Positions 26,016 to 38,093 of a DNA stretch of 64,000 nucleotides are shown here, piece after piece. Positions within the stretch are counted from its first letter, which is position 1, and the number at the start of each line of letters is the position of its first letter. The notes under the pieces are model-generated. The model had not been told where the DNA came from, did no database searches, and was given only the letters and a program-made list of their open reading frames with translations. The position numbers and the translations under genes were made by a program. This stretch comes from Dicaeum eximium (Eukaryota; Chordata; Aves; Passeriformes; Dicaeidae). The stretch spans positions 3,535,873-3,599,872 of the forward strand of contig VWZP01001440.1 in NCBI GenBank assembly GCA_013396995.1, given 5' to 3'.

Positions 26016-29000
26016 AAGAAGAAAGGTGATAGTAGGTGAGTATATCTAAATTCTCAGACTGTTTCATTACTATTACTGTTACCATTTATCAAAGACTTTC
26101 AAGCCAGTTCTGATATTTTGTCCCTTTGAGTTTGACCTCAGGGCCTGAGTTTGGCCCTTGGAGCTGCATTCTCAACTGTTGTGTTCTTACCTAAGCTATC
26201 CCTCTTAAAAGTTTCTTTGTCCACATTACTTCTGGTCGGATTTGAATCAGCAAAGCAGAACATTTCCTGTCCTTGGTGGGATGAACCCACACTGGATGTG
26301 AGGAGACTGTGTCAGCACTAACAGGATGCAGACCAGGAAACACTGCATTTTATTAACAGGAACTAGAACAAGAGGGGCAAAGTTTTGGCAGAATTAGAAT
26401 GAAATGGTTGTACATGGAACCAAGTAAGAGCTGGAACTAAAACATTTTTTTATGTAACTAAAACAAGGCTGCCAGCAGACTGGTTTGGTAGATTTGGAAA
26501 ACATTAGGAGCATATGAGAAAAAGGTTCAGCTCAAAACCTAGGGTTAGAATGAGAGCTCTGGCTGCCCAAGTAACTGGAGCTGTGTCTCCGGCAGGCTGG
26601 AAAAGTCTACTTTAGTGACTTGAGAATACAAATGAGTTATGTGCTGGAGCAATGAGCCATTGACATTCTCCTGAAAAATGAATAGTCAAAAGTTTGGAAT
26701 GAACAAAAATGGAGTTAGAATTAATACTGGTCAGTAAGAATAAAAACAGACTCAAAATCTCCTGCTGGAACACAAAGCATGCTTCTCAGAAAGCTAAAAG
26801 TGCACAAGGACCAAAATACAAATAGGAAATAGCTCTGTGGTGTGGATCTAAAATAAAATCAGGAGTCGCCACAAGTGTGGTGCCTTCTAATGTATCGTAG
26901 TTCTGTCTGCTGCTCAGCACTTTCTAATCTGGACTAGTGTGTTTTCACATCTCTTCTAACAGCAACTTTAGAGTCTCTCCATGATCCAAACCTGTGACAC
27001 ATTTTTGAAATTTGCTAGATGGAGAAGGAATGTACATCTTAAAAAGATGATGGATGTTTTTTGTTGGTCAGCTTTGAAGGCTGGTTTTCCTCTTAATTAT
27101 GGCTACATACTGAAAGAAGTCTCTAAAGAGATAGGTGAGCATGGTCCTCCATTACTGTCTGGAAAAGCACAAAAAGTCTTATTTCTCCTGTAGCCAAAAG
27201 AAACTTATATTTAGCTTGAGGGAGATGGAAACCATCTTTTTAGAGAAATAAATTTTACAGCCTTTTCCATTGTTGATTGGTGACCTTGAGACCTGTAAAA
27301 TCAGGCAGTATCCTCCTTTATGACAGTTGCATTTATAACAACTGACATGGTAAGAGGGTAGCCCTTTTATTAAAGGGGCTTTTATTTTTGAAGAGTGAAG
27401 GTAAATTTGGTGGTGAAATTGATGCTGTAGATGCAGCAACTAAGGACAAATCATGGCAATCACACCTTGTTTTTGCACTTATAGCTTTTGGGAACTGACA
27501 GGAAAGATTATTTTTTATTTATACCCATTTCTGAGAAGCAGATCAATAATTATCATGTAGTTCACCTGTGTCATGCAACAGCTATGTCACAAGCCAACAA
27601 TTAAACTACATGTCATTATGTGTGGAGTCATTTTATGAGGACAGCTTTAAACCAAGCTGGAAAATTCTGGGGATGAGACAGTGTTTCCTACACTGTCACC
27701 AAGCTGTTGAATAAATCTCTTTTGCTTTTAACTAGAATATACTCCTGTATCTGAGGTATCCTAAGGCCTCGTGGAATCATATTACAATGATTCCTAACTT
27801 TTAATGCAAATAATCAGTTCTTCTAACACAGGTAAAAGTTCTAAGTGAATCTTTTACTTCTATTTGCAAAATAGTTCTCCATCAGAAGTTCTGATTTTTT
27901 TTTCATGTTGAAATCTACCTGCTTCTATTTTTTAATTGCCTTGTTTGCATGGCAAGAACTAAGAAATGAAACTTCCATAAGATATATAGAGCTTTTATGG
28001 CAGAAAAGCTAGCTATGGTTTAGTGAAACTGAAAACTTTTGTAAAATCACAGCTGTCACTGGGCAAGAAATTATAAGAATTGTAAATATGAGCTCAATTT
28101 AATAAAGTATTAAGGATGAGTCCTGAAATTTAAGGAAATTTTAACTGCAAGCAGAATAGTGCTGCAACTCTTTCTGCCATGATTCAGACTGTATTTAGAA
28201 ACGTTAACTTAGACCTATCTCCATTCATATACAACAAAGCAAGAAAGTGTAAATCTGCTAAGTGGAAAAGGAATTGAGTTTTACCATCTTTTCCTGAATT
28301 GAAAGTTTCCCAAGTTATCCCAAGAAAACCCTTGGAGAGGTATAAGAAAAGCCACAAGGAAACTGTTTCTGAGCTAAGAAGTCAAAGATGCCCAGCTGAT
28401 CCTAACAAAGGATTCTTTACATGCTAAAGAGAGGAATTCAGCAGGTGGTCACATTGCTTAGGCTCTGTGAAAGGAAACTGAAAAGGCAGAACTACATCAA
28501 GCTGAATCTAGCATGGACGTGACATGACTTGCATTTTGCATCTGACATGATGGATCTCTGCAGCCACAATGGCCAAGTCCATGGCACTTCTGTCTTCCAA
28601 AGAGCATGAAGGACTGCTTTTTTTTGGAAAGGACTGAAGGAAGATTCCACATTCATTTTAATGCATTGTGCACTGCTTCCATAGAATAGAAAAATAACAT
28701 TATGGGCCATCTCTCCACATTATATGACCATTTCTCTAGTGATTAAATCTCTATCAATTGACATTTAGCATTTTGCAGGTGTTTTCACAGACAGGAATTG
28801 GTACAGAAGAAAAAAAGCAGGGGAAAAGAAGGCCTTCTACATCTTATGACCTGGTTATCATTCCATTTAAAATGTTAGTGAACTATTGCATAGAAAATGG
28901 AAAGCCTTAAAAAATGGCAAGAGTTATAACAGGAATAACTGTAGTTATGTGAGCCAGATCAAACCAATTCATTTTCTGCTACAGAAAATCTGATCAGGAA

Positions 29001-32000
29001 AAATAGGCTAAAGGTCTGTTGTTGCCCTTCAAGAAATCCAGCTTTAAGATGAAATTCATGCCCAAGTGCAGCGAATCAATTTTGAAAAGTCAAAGTTTGA
29101 TTTATTGTTCTCTGAAAGGCTGTGTAAAGCTTCTTACTAAAGATCTCAAAGTTACACAAAGGTGTTTTGTATGATTAAAGGCAATGATAGTTCTCAAGGA
29201 CTTTTAGAAGATGCAAATGTAGGTTTATTTTTTACTGTAAATTTTAGGTTTTCATTCTGAATAGATGCAACTTCTTGCATTAATTTCTTCAGCATTTGCA
29301 TTACAGACACACACTGATTCAGCAGTAGTACAGGTGCAGATTTGCAGTAAATGATATACACAGATTCTGCTCTCATCTATTAAAATGTCAAAACAAGAAA
29401 ACAAGATTTAAGAAAGCCAAGATATGACACTATTCAATAAACTGTAGTTTATAAAAAAATGTCCGAAGAAGCCATTCTTTGGCCATTCTGCTCTAAGCAA
29501 ATTTGTAACACAACTTGCAAGGTCTTAAAACATGCTCCTGCAATGGAAGGGAAAAGCCAGACTAAATTAAAGCAACTATTCACTGTTTCCCAGTAAACAG
29601 CTTCTTTTAGGCTGCATATATGAGATGAATTTGGGATTTCAGTTATTTATTTTGGGGAGATTAGCCTGGGTAGAAGAGTGGGTGGATTTGCTTGTGACTA
29701 CATAATGCAGTTCTCTTGTGCTACAAATCCAGTGTAGCTTCAATGAATTTTGGGCACAAACAGTATTTCTGACCCTTAAACCCTATTTTAGTTGTGCAAA
29801 ATCACAATAGCTTCAACTTTTAAATTAGAAATGTATATATACCCACATAGATATACATCTCTCTCTCCCCTCTCACAGGTTCCTTTCTCCTTATATTTCC
29901 CTTTTGCTTGCTCACATTACCCACAGTATCAGAAATCTCAACTCAGAACTTCCTGGCTCTTGGCAATTTTTTTAGCCTTCATTTTATTGCAGTGCTCCTG
30001 TTTTATTTTTTATAGTATTCCAGAAATACATCATAATGAAATAACAAAACTCAAGGGTTGAAGAGAAGCTTATGCCATGGTTGTGAATTGAGAGAGTCCT
30101 ATACTTATTTTTTTGGCCAAGGTACATTACTTTTGTAGACTGAGGACCCCACAAACCAGCACAGCTCCTCCCAAGGTTTTCCAAAGGAATAGGAGATTTA
30201 CCATAAGTTGCATCAGCAGAAAGAATGTAGTGGGTAGGGTTTTTTTTATTATTTACAATGTATTTATTAATGAGTTAGCAAATTGAATATTGATTAAACC
30301 TATTCATATATTGAATCACAATTTGCTACTAATGACATAATTAGCTTCTAGCAAATAGTCTTTTCTAAAAGGTTAATCTCTGACTCTTCTGACAGATTCT
30401 AAGTGTTACTGTTCACTGAAAAGACAAAAAACAATTCAAAAACCCAAATGCTACAGGACACAATGAATGCTTATTTTGAAATTGCTTTCCTTAATCCTCT
30501 AATGTAAAGTATATTGTACTTATATTGATTCAACATTGAAAAAAAGGAAGGGCACTTTGGAAACTGAATCAGTAGACTTTGTAGACTGTAGACTTATCAA
30601 CCACAAGTAACGTGTCTTTTCTAGAAAAGAATGCTGTATAAACTAACACATGAACACTCAGCTCAGTAGTGAAAATTTCTCAAATGCAGCAATATTATCA
30701 TATGACTGTATTATGTGCTTAACAAGCTCTCTAGTTGAGGACAGTGTAATGCTATAACAAGACAATACTTACATTAATGTATACAAACTTCCTCATAAAC
30801 TTCACTGGTGGAATAAGTTCCTACAGGTTTACTACCCAGTTTACCCACTTTTTAAAGGCTTTCACCTCTGTATTTAAATAAATACAAGAACTAACAAACA
30901 GTGAAATGTTATATGATGTAAATTTAGGGAGTAGTATCTGTAGCAAAGTGCAGCTGAAAAGGAATTTTTGTAGACAAAATTTGTAGCCACTTGTTTCACC
31001 ATCCAAGCCACTTTGTACAAAACTTCCAGAGGAGATTTTCCATTCAAGCTCCCATTTAGCCCTTCTTTAGTTAGACATTTCCCAGCACAACAGTGCAAAA
31101 TTATGTTGTAGGTGCAAGAGAAGTCTGATAGTTTTTCGCCAAGTCGTGTCAGAGTTTATTCTAAGGAGTGCCATTCTTGAGTAGGTAAAATACTGTCATA
31201 ACAGAAACTGTTACAAAATTCAGTTGCCAAGATCTTTCTGCTAGTCTGCTAGTGAGGTGTTTTAGAAAAAAAATTCTATTGCCAATTAAACAGTGAAGGG
31301 GCATCAAAGCTTCCAAACATTTGCAAAAGATGTTGTGATTAAACATGGAATAGGGAAAACTGCACTTATAGTAATGAAGATAGTAGACTAAAAATTAAGG
31401 GCTTTCATGGTCAGAATATGTTTACATAAAAATTATCTTATTAGAAGGACACTTTAAGCTAATTCTAAGTTACATCAGCTTAATTAGAGATTGTAGACAG
31501 AAGTAAGTACTTAAAAATAATATAATTTTCATTGAAAAATCTTTTTCTTTCTGAAGTATTGCTCCCACACTGCTAAAATGCTGCTATACTGGCTGCTATA
31601 AAAGCCAGTAATTTTCATTATTAATGTAATATATTTGTCAATATTTTAATCTGGAAAATTTGATTTAAAAATAAGGGGGACAAGATCTGTTAGCATGAAT
31701 ATTTTTAAAGTATGCTCACATTACCTTCTAACAACAGCTGTTCAACAAGGTAGCACTGTTCAACTCAGGGAGGTAAATCCTCAAATGTGTTAGCTGCTTA
31801 TTATTCTGAAGAAATTCTCCTGCCTTATCCATTTTTGTAATAATTCATGGTTTTATCAAACTGGCTTCAGTGTGACCTGTAAGACATTAAGGCACACTTT
31901 CTACTCTACATTGAACAGGTAAGCTTCACTTAATGTATCTGCTTCAGCAGTACACTTCAGGAAACACCAGCCAGCTGGAGGGAGTCCAAAGGGGAAGGAG

Positions 32001-35000
32001 AGTGACTTACAGTTAGGAAACATGACCTACAAAAAACAACTGCAAAATCAGGTGTTATTTGAAAGAGGAAAAGAACTATAAAGAGTGAAAAAAGTAATGA
32101 TTTTTGAATGTTTGAATCATACGGGTGCAAAAAAGGGAAAAAAAAATTCATGGCTCTGTCCAGTATGGAACTAATTAATGTGCTTAATCTGCAGAAAGTG
32201 ACAGGTAAGGTACATGTTGTTGGTTTTTTTTCTTATGATAAAGTAGTCCAGTACTTTAAACAAACTGCTACGATAATACCACAATCTTAACTGCATTTTA
32301 AAAAATTGCATGCCAAAAATTATATATGTGTAACTGATCTTGGCTTTGGGCCATGGAATGACCTCTTCCACCTCTTTGTAGATCCTTTATTTTCTTTTGG
32401 TTCTTGGCTATCAAGTTATTTACAATAAACTTAGCTCCTTCTGTAAAAGTTCCAAGATCAGGCCCTAAATCTGTCATGGTGTTGATAATCATGACGATGG
32501 GAAGTGTAACACTTGTAAAACTGGAATGTGAAATCCCTTACCTCACAAAATGTCAGTGAGAATCTCCTTAAAAATGACCTTGTGATATGATCCTGACATA
32601 TCCCAGCTGTATCTGAAATGGAAAGGTTATTTGACAGTGAACCTTATTTTAGTGTGGTGACTTCCGGCTGTTTGTAACAAAAATAAAGTGAATGGTACAG
32701 TCAAAACACCATAATCTCCTACAAGACCAAAACCAGAGTCATATTTCATTTACTATTGCTTGTTTCAGATATATTTTAGTTTATTGCTTCATGGTTTTTG
32801 AATGCTGAAGTTCATAAATCATGGTGAGGTCAGCTGCATTCTCTTAAGTACAAAAATAATCTGTAAAATGTACTTCTTGTTAGGCTATCCAAACCCAAAT
32901 AGAAAATCATCTTTGACTACATTATTTTTAATTTAGAATGAACTCTCTTTGGGGGCACACTATGCACATGTACCTCTTCTTACAAGTTATCTGAGCCTAG
33001 ACTAACTCTGGCAGCTCAACTCTGCACATACAAAAATCTGTGTGTTTTGGGAACAAATGGGACATCACAGCATTCTAGATAATAGAGTGGGGGGTGGTGT
33101 TTCTGTTCCCTAAGCATTCCTCTGTTTCCCATATGAATACTATCAAAGAATAACCAGGTGGGCAAATGGTGTAGGAAAAGAGATAAATATCTGGAATTTA
33201 CATTTTTCCCATCACCAGTTTCTGGAACTAACTTCAGCTAATTTCTATTTAGAACTGCTCAGAAGGGAAGTAAGAGAACTAATCTTTGTAAAGAAAAAAT
33301 ATTTACTGTTCAGTCATCCCACCACACTTACTGTTGTTTATGACTCTGGCAGTGACACACAGTGCCCTGTTACATTCTTAGTGGATTAGAAACTAAATAT
33401 ATGCCTAAAAAATACTGTTTCCATCTCCAGGAATTTGCAGTTTAAAGATGTTATGGCAAGATAAAGCAACAGCCCAAGACAAATTTTTCCATCTCTACTG
33501 AAATTTTACTTGTTTAGAAAGTGAAAGCAAATAGAATAAAATAAATGCAATGTAAATGACAACAAAAAGAAATTATCTCCTCTAAAATTGTTCTATAGAA
33601 TTTTTCTTCCTAAAGTGCTGAAGCAAAAAATATATCTGTAACCATGGAGATTATACCAGGCAACATGCATAATAATTCAAAATGTGGCATCACACAAATG
33701 TTCTTTGTCATGAGTGGATTACTACAAAGAAGTAGGTTTCCCCTAAACAATTTTCGGAAGGAGGGCAGATGTGGTTCATTGCTTAACCCTCTAATTTGCA
33801 AGGCAAAAGTGGAAGTGTCAGCAGTGTGGTGTGTGCAGGAGAGTTGTATTGCATTCAGTTTGAGAAGACTCAGCTTCCCAGGTTCTGGGCAGTTTTTAAT
33901 TGTAGGTACAATTTGCTGAAAATGTTTATCTTCTGTGAATTGTCACATGAGAGCAATGAATCCACCACAATGCCCGCATGGCAGAAAGGTGTCCATGGAG
34001 ACACAGTTACAGGATAAATACAAAACAGTCCTGATTAATTTTTGCTTGGGTCTTCTTGGGTTTGTTCATTTGTTTTTAGGACCACATACAAATGTACAGA
34101 ATCTATATTAAAAACCATTCCTGTTTAATCCTAGAAATACCACGAATTGGCTAAATTTAAGTGTTAGCTGTGAAACAGGATTCCTTCCCATTTGGCAATA
34201 TTTTTTTCTCTGTTTATTCTTTATTTGTGTTGATGGTCTCAAATAGCAAATAGCTCCCAGTCTGCCAGCTTCTACTGCAGGATGAATATTCACACAGTTC
34301 TGATACAATCTATATGGCAGAGGGAAAGAATTGCTGCAATCAGGACCTTCCATAATACTTTAATTTCATAATTTCACTTTTCCTCACAAGGAGATAACTA
34401 AAATCTGGTGGTTTGCAGTTTGAATTAGGAAGAGAAACTGATGATGATGTAAATCCTGTTTACTTACAAACAACATAGAAAATGTTGTTTCCTTGAAAAG
34501 AGGAAAAATTCAGAAGATACTTCCTTTTTATGCAGTCCTGAAGTACTCAGATGTTTCTCAGAGCCACACAACTAGTTTTTTTTTCCGCCTCTGCAACTTC
34601 TTTTTTTCAATTCCTGGCATTTTCTCCCAACCCTGAAATTATAGATTTTAGTAAATCTCTTTCAAATTCCTCCTCCATGTTATTTAGCTTTGGCAATAGG
34701 CCATTGTTTCACCTATCACTTTTTTAAGGATGAATTTTTTTTTGCATTTATTTTAAGTGACAGGCCTTTTTTATGCTGTCCGACTTGAAAATACAATTTC
34801 ACCCAGCCGTCAGTGGATAGAGCTAGAATGTAATTAATTCTTTCCCCTTCTCTTTTGCAGGAGGCCACATAGAAGCCCAGTGTGAAAGCAGGAGTTAACA
34901 CAGTTACTTAACATATTACTTCTGTCCCAGAGGAGCTGAACCCCTCAGAGATCAGTGGTAATCATAACTTCCATCATTTCCCAAAGTGGGTGTTATCATG

Positions 35001-35511
35001 CAAAGCATGTTTTTCCAGAAGGAATAATTTTACCCAACATATTCACTCTTAAATTTAGTTAGTGGAATTCAAATAGGTCAACATTGAAGCCTAGAAAAAT
35101 TAAGCAAATTAAAGCAATGAGAAAAGGTCGATTTTCTTTTGTAACTGGCAAGATAGCTGTGTCTGTGTGATTAATAACATTGGAGATGTCCAGAGAGAAT
35201 TTGGATTTAAAAGATTGGAAGTAATAATCACGATAAATACAGCAATAGCCATTATTTTCTTTTCCTGAGCAGTGAAAACTGCTCCGTGCTGCACACACGT
35301 TATAGTATTGCAGCTCAATGATTTAATAAAGGGCTCAGCACTCCCAACCCGTATGAGCCACATCAGGGACTCTTCCATTCCTTTGCATTATGACTTCAGA
35401 TTTAATTTCTGCATCCATTGGTAGAGTTTGCCCTAAAATATGCGATGTCTTTAAGACACAGCCCTTCCTTAACTTTTCTTCCTCCTGCACTCAGGGTGAA
35501 GCCACACCTCA

Positions 35512-36000
35512 AATCCTGTGTCCCGTTCTGTCGCTCAGTTCAGGGAGGACATTGAGGTGCTGGAGTGTGTGCAGAGAAGGGCAGTGAGAGGGTCTGGAGC
35601 ACAAGTCCTGTGAGGCTGAGGGAGCTGGGGGTGTTTAGCCTGGAGAAAAGGAGGCTCAAGGGGAACCTTCTCGCTTTCTACAACTCTGTGAGAGGAGGCT
35701 GTAGCCAGGTGGGGGTCGGGCTCTTCTCCCGGGCAGCCAGGGACAGGAGGAGAGCACACAGCCTCAAGTGTGCCCGGTGAGGTTTGGGTGGGACATCAGG
35801 AGAAATTCTTCACAGAAAGGGTGATTAGACTTTGGCATGGGCTGCCCAGGGAGGTGGTGAACTCACCGTCTCTGGAAGTATTTAAGGAAAGGTTGAACGT
35901 GGTACTCAGTGCCATGGTCTAATTGACGTAGTGGTGTTTAGTCATAGATTGGACTCGATGGTCTCAAAGGTCTTTTCCAACCTAAATGATTGTGATTCTT
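35512..36000 (+). mobile_element. CR1 LINE 3' end abutting the RALB CpG island
   Basis: This is the longest and clearest CR1 copy in the window (about 490 bp). In order it shows 'gacattgaggtgctggagtg', 'gggagctgggggtgtttagc', 'ctggagaaaaggaggctcaa', 'gaggaggctgtagccaggtg', 'ggggtcgggctcttctcccg', 'gacatcaggagaaattcttc', 'gggctgcccagggaggtggt', 'ggactcgatggtctcaaagg' and 'tcttttccaacctaaatgat', ending in 'tgattgtgattctt'. It is 5' truncated and lacks an intact reverse-transcriptase frame. Its 3' end falls within about 10 bases of where the CpG island begins. Confidence 0.93.
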
Positions 36001-36194
36001 TTGGGTCAAACCGAGCCTGCGGAGCACAGCCGCCGGGCGCGCTCTGCGCGGAGCTCGGGGGGCACAGCGAGAGGCGGCCGTGGGCCGGGCAGGCCTTCCC
36101 TCCCACCGGCCTCCCCACCGCGCTCGGCGGCCGCGCTGCCAGGACCGGCCCCTCACACCGGAGCGCTCGGCCCCTCCCACGGCGGGGCCCGCCC

Positions 36195-36320
36195 CTCACG
36201 GCCCGGCTGGCCCCGCCCCCAAAGCTGATTGGTTCCTGAGCGCCTCGTGACCAGCGGGCAGGCGCGCGCTCGCGGGGAGCCGGGCCCGGCGGGAGCGGCG
36301 CCGGCGAGGGCGGAAGTGCG
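36195..36320 (+). promoter_or_regulatory. RALB: Inferred RALB core promoter motifs (GC boxes, CCAAT, ETS)
   Basis: Visible motifs are a GC box ccccgccccc at 36211-36220, an inverted CCAAT box (gattgg) at 36227-36232 and an ETS/GABPA-type site (cggaagtg) at 36311-36318. Their order and their spacing of about 40-250 bases from the exon 1 donor fit a TATA-less promoter, with transcription probably starting around 36300-36350. The start position is inference; no transcript data are available here. Confidence 0.55.
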
Positions 36321-36461
36321 CGGCGGGGGCGCGCGGGCGGCGGCGCTGCCCCCTCAATGAGAGCCGGGGCGCGGCGGCAGCGGGAGCAGCGGGGCCGGGG
36401 GGCACAGCCGAGACGGGAGCCGGGCAGGAGCCGCCGTGCGGAGCTGGGCCTTAGCCCCCAG
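36320..36461 (+). other. RALB: RALB exon 1, 5' untranslated (start approximate)
   Basis: The 3' boundary is well supported: ...cccccag followed by gtgaga gives a good donor at 36462, within the CpG island and on the same strand as the RALB coding exons. The 5' boundary is only a guess based on the ETS site and GC boxes. The exon contains one ATG (36357) that opens a short upstream ORF. In the RALB frame there is a stop at 36358-36360 and no ATG between it and 52301. Confidence 0.6.
36357..36461 (+). other. Upstream ORF in RALB 5' leader (first part; ends at 52263 after splicing)
   Basis: If exon 1 is spliced to exon 2 as inferred, the ATG at 36357 reads 35 arginine-rich codons to the end of exon 1, then Ile and a TAA stop at 52261-52263, making 36 codons. 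The stop lies 37 bases before the RALB ATG. Its start context is weak (T at -3, A at +4), so leaky scanning to the strong RALB start is expected. Whether it is transcribed depends on the unmapped start site. Confidence 0.5.
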
Positions 36462-37139
36462 GTGAGAGCGAGCAGCGACCTCGGGATCCCCCCACCCCAA
36501 CCCCGGGCTTGTGGGGGCTTCCGCAGTCCCGGCCCCGCGCCCTCGGTGAAGGCAGGCGGGAGTCGCCGGGTCCTGGCCGCAGCCTGGGGTTGTGGCTGAG
36601 CCCCCCGCCCGTCTTCGCGCTCTGCGGAGAGGGAGGGAAGGAAGGTGTCACCGGCGGTGCGGGGCAGTGTCTCTCTCCCGGGTGCGTGGGGCGAGGAGAG
36701 CCCCACGGCTTCCACCCGGGGGTTCCTCGGCCGTGGGAGAGCACCGGGGGCAGGCGAGGGGAGAGCGGGGGCAGCCGGTGGCTGTCGGGCCTGCGCGGCA
36801 GCCGCAGTGGGAGGCGAGAGGCCCCGCTCGTGGATTCGGGCGCTGCTGCGGCTCCCGGTGGCGCCGGGCTGAGGTGGAGCCGGGGACTGCCGTGGCTCCT
36901 ATCTCCAAGTGGGACGTGGGGGAGGGAAAGGGCGAGGAGCAGCTGGCCTTGAGCGTTATTGCAGGCTGCCCTGCCGGCCCTTGGTGCCCTCGGATAAGTG
37001 ATAACGTTTCGTCTGGGGGAGATAAACAGAGGGTTTGGGATGCTGTCGGTCTCAGCTGAGCCAGAAGTTCTTCTGGGGGTCTTGTTTTATGTGGGTAGGT
37101 TCTCTCTGTGCCCGTCTTTATCCTCCCTGCAGCCTTACC

Positions 37140-37153
37140 NNNNNNNNNNNNNN
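37140..37153. other. Assembly gap or unresolved bases
   Basis: Fourteen consecutive N in intron 1, about 700 bases after exon 1. Another single N lies at 37490, next to a 21-base T run (37456-37476). Confidence 0.99.
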
Positions 37154-37455
37154 CCCGTGTAGATCTGGTAGGAAGAGAAGGGTGGTGCCTGAATGTGACC
37201 TTACCTGGAGAAGGGCAGGCAGTGAGGTGAGACAAAGCAGCCCAGTCATGTTTCCTGAAGAGCTGGTGGAGGCCGAACTCGCTCATTCTGCTGGAGCTCT
37301 GTTGAATCGATTCTCTCCTGAGAACAGGAGACTTAGCCTTGACTATGCCTGGGTATTTTCATGGTGGAAGGGAACAAGGAGACTGCACCTGCACAAGGAG
37401 CAGCCTTGCCGTTTTCAAAGCTAAAGTGTGCAGTCTGAGCAGTTTTGGGTTTTGC

Positions 37456-37476
37456 TTTTTTTTTTTTTTTTTTTTT
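37456..37476. repeat. Poly(T) tract
   Basis: Twenty-one consecutive T, with an unresolved base shortly after at 37490. Simple repeat in intron 1. Confidence 0.9.
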
Positions 37477-38071
37477 GACATTTGACATANTTTTTAAACT
37501 GTTCTGACATTACTTCTTTGGTTCTGAGATCCTTGATTCTCTTCTGAGGGACAGCCTCTCCCCATCCTCAGAGATACATGATTTTCAGGAAAAGCTGTCT
37601 TTTTTTTTTAATGTCTTAAACACGCCCTGCCCCCAGTGCCCATCCCCGTTAAAGTGAGAGTAGGAACTGACAACTCGGAACCAGACTTGTGGTTCTTGGA
37701 AGTGATGTGGTTGAAGGCTGAAAATCATTTTATAACAGAGAATTTAGTAGCAACAGCTCAATCTTACTTGACAATAGCATCTTTGCAGTTATTCATGCAT
37801 AGCAGACTTGCTAGAATAATTTTAACTGCTTGGACTTTTGCTTATGATCAGATGATACCAACTTACCATGGTGAAATATTTTGCATTTATTTCCTCTGTT
37901 AAATACTTCATTTAGGAATAGAATAGCCTTCAGACTAGTCTTGTAAACAAGTTTCCTATGTTAGACTTTTAGTAGTAAATTGTTTATTTTCACTTCTTTT
38001 GGAGTAAGCTAACTTGATTCTGTTTTACATGCCTGGAAGAAAATGAAACTGATCTATTTTTGCTAATGTTT

Positions 38072-38093
38072 TATATATATATATATATATATA
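38072..38093. repeat. (TA)n microsatellite
   Basis: Eleven uninterrupted ta dinucleotides in RALB intron 1. Likely polymorphic. Confidence 0.95.

Larger units (their letters stand above)
24109..35511. other. Intergenic DNA upstream of RALB, no gene recognised
   Basis: Roughly 11 kb of AT-rich sequence. Open frames are all short (under about 95 codons) and without recognisable domains. A 29-bp duplication lies at 24706-24763 and an A/C-rich tract at 25970-26015. Distal enhancers of RALB or its neighbours could lie here but cannot be recognised without cross-species alignment. Confidence 0.55.
36001..36960. promoter_or_regulatory. RALB: CpG island spanning the inferred RALB promoter and exon 1
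   Basis: Very high G+C and dense CpG begin abruptly after the CR1 element and fade after about 36950. Such islands typify broad, TATA-less housekeeping promoters. No convincing TATA box was seen. The long frames that appear open here on both strands (up to 257 codons antisense) are explained by lack of stop codons in GC-rich DNA and are not called as genes. The island includes the inferred transcription start region and the first donor splice site at 36462. Confidence 0.85.

Noticed and set aside
35942..36715. Antisense open frame of 257 codons over the CpG island
   Set aside because: It is Pro/Arg/Ala-rich, overlaps the CR1 end and the inferred promoter, and has no recognisable domain. Frames of this sort are expected in GC-rich DNA.
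36509..37059. Plus-strand frames of 147 and 155 codons in the CpG island
   Set aside because: Low-complexity Gly/Arg/Ser composition, lying after the RALB exon 1 donor and without similarity to any protein I know.
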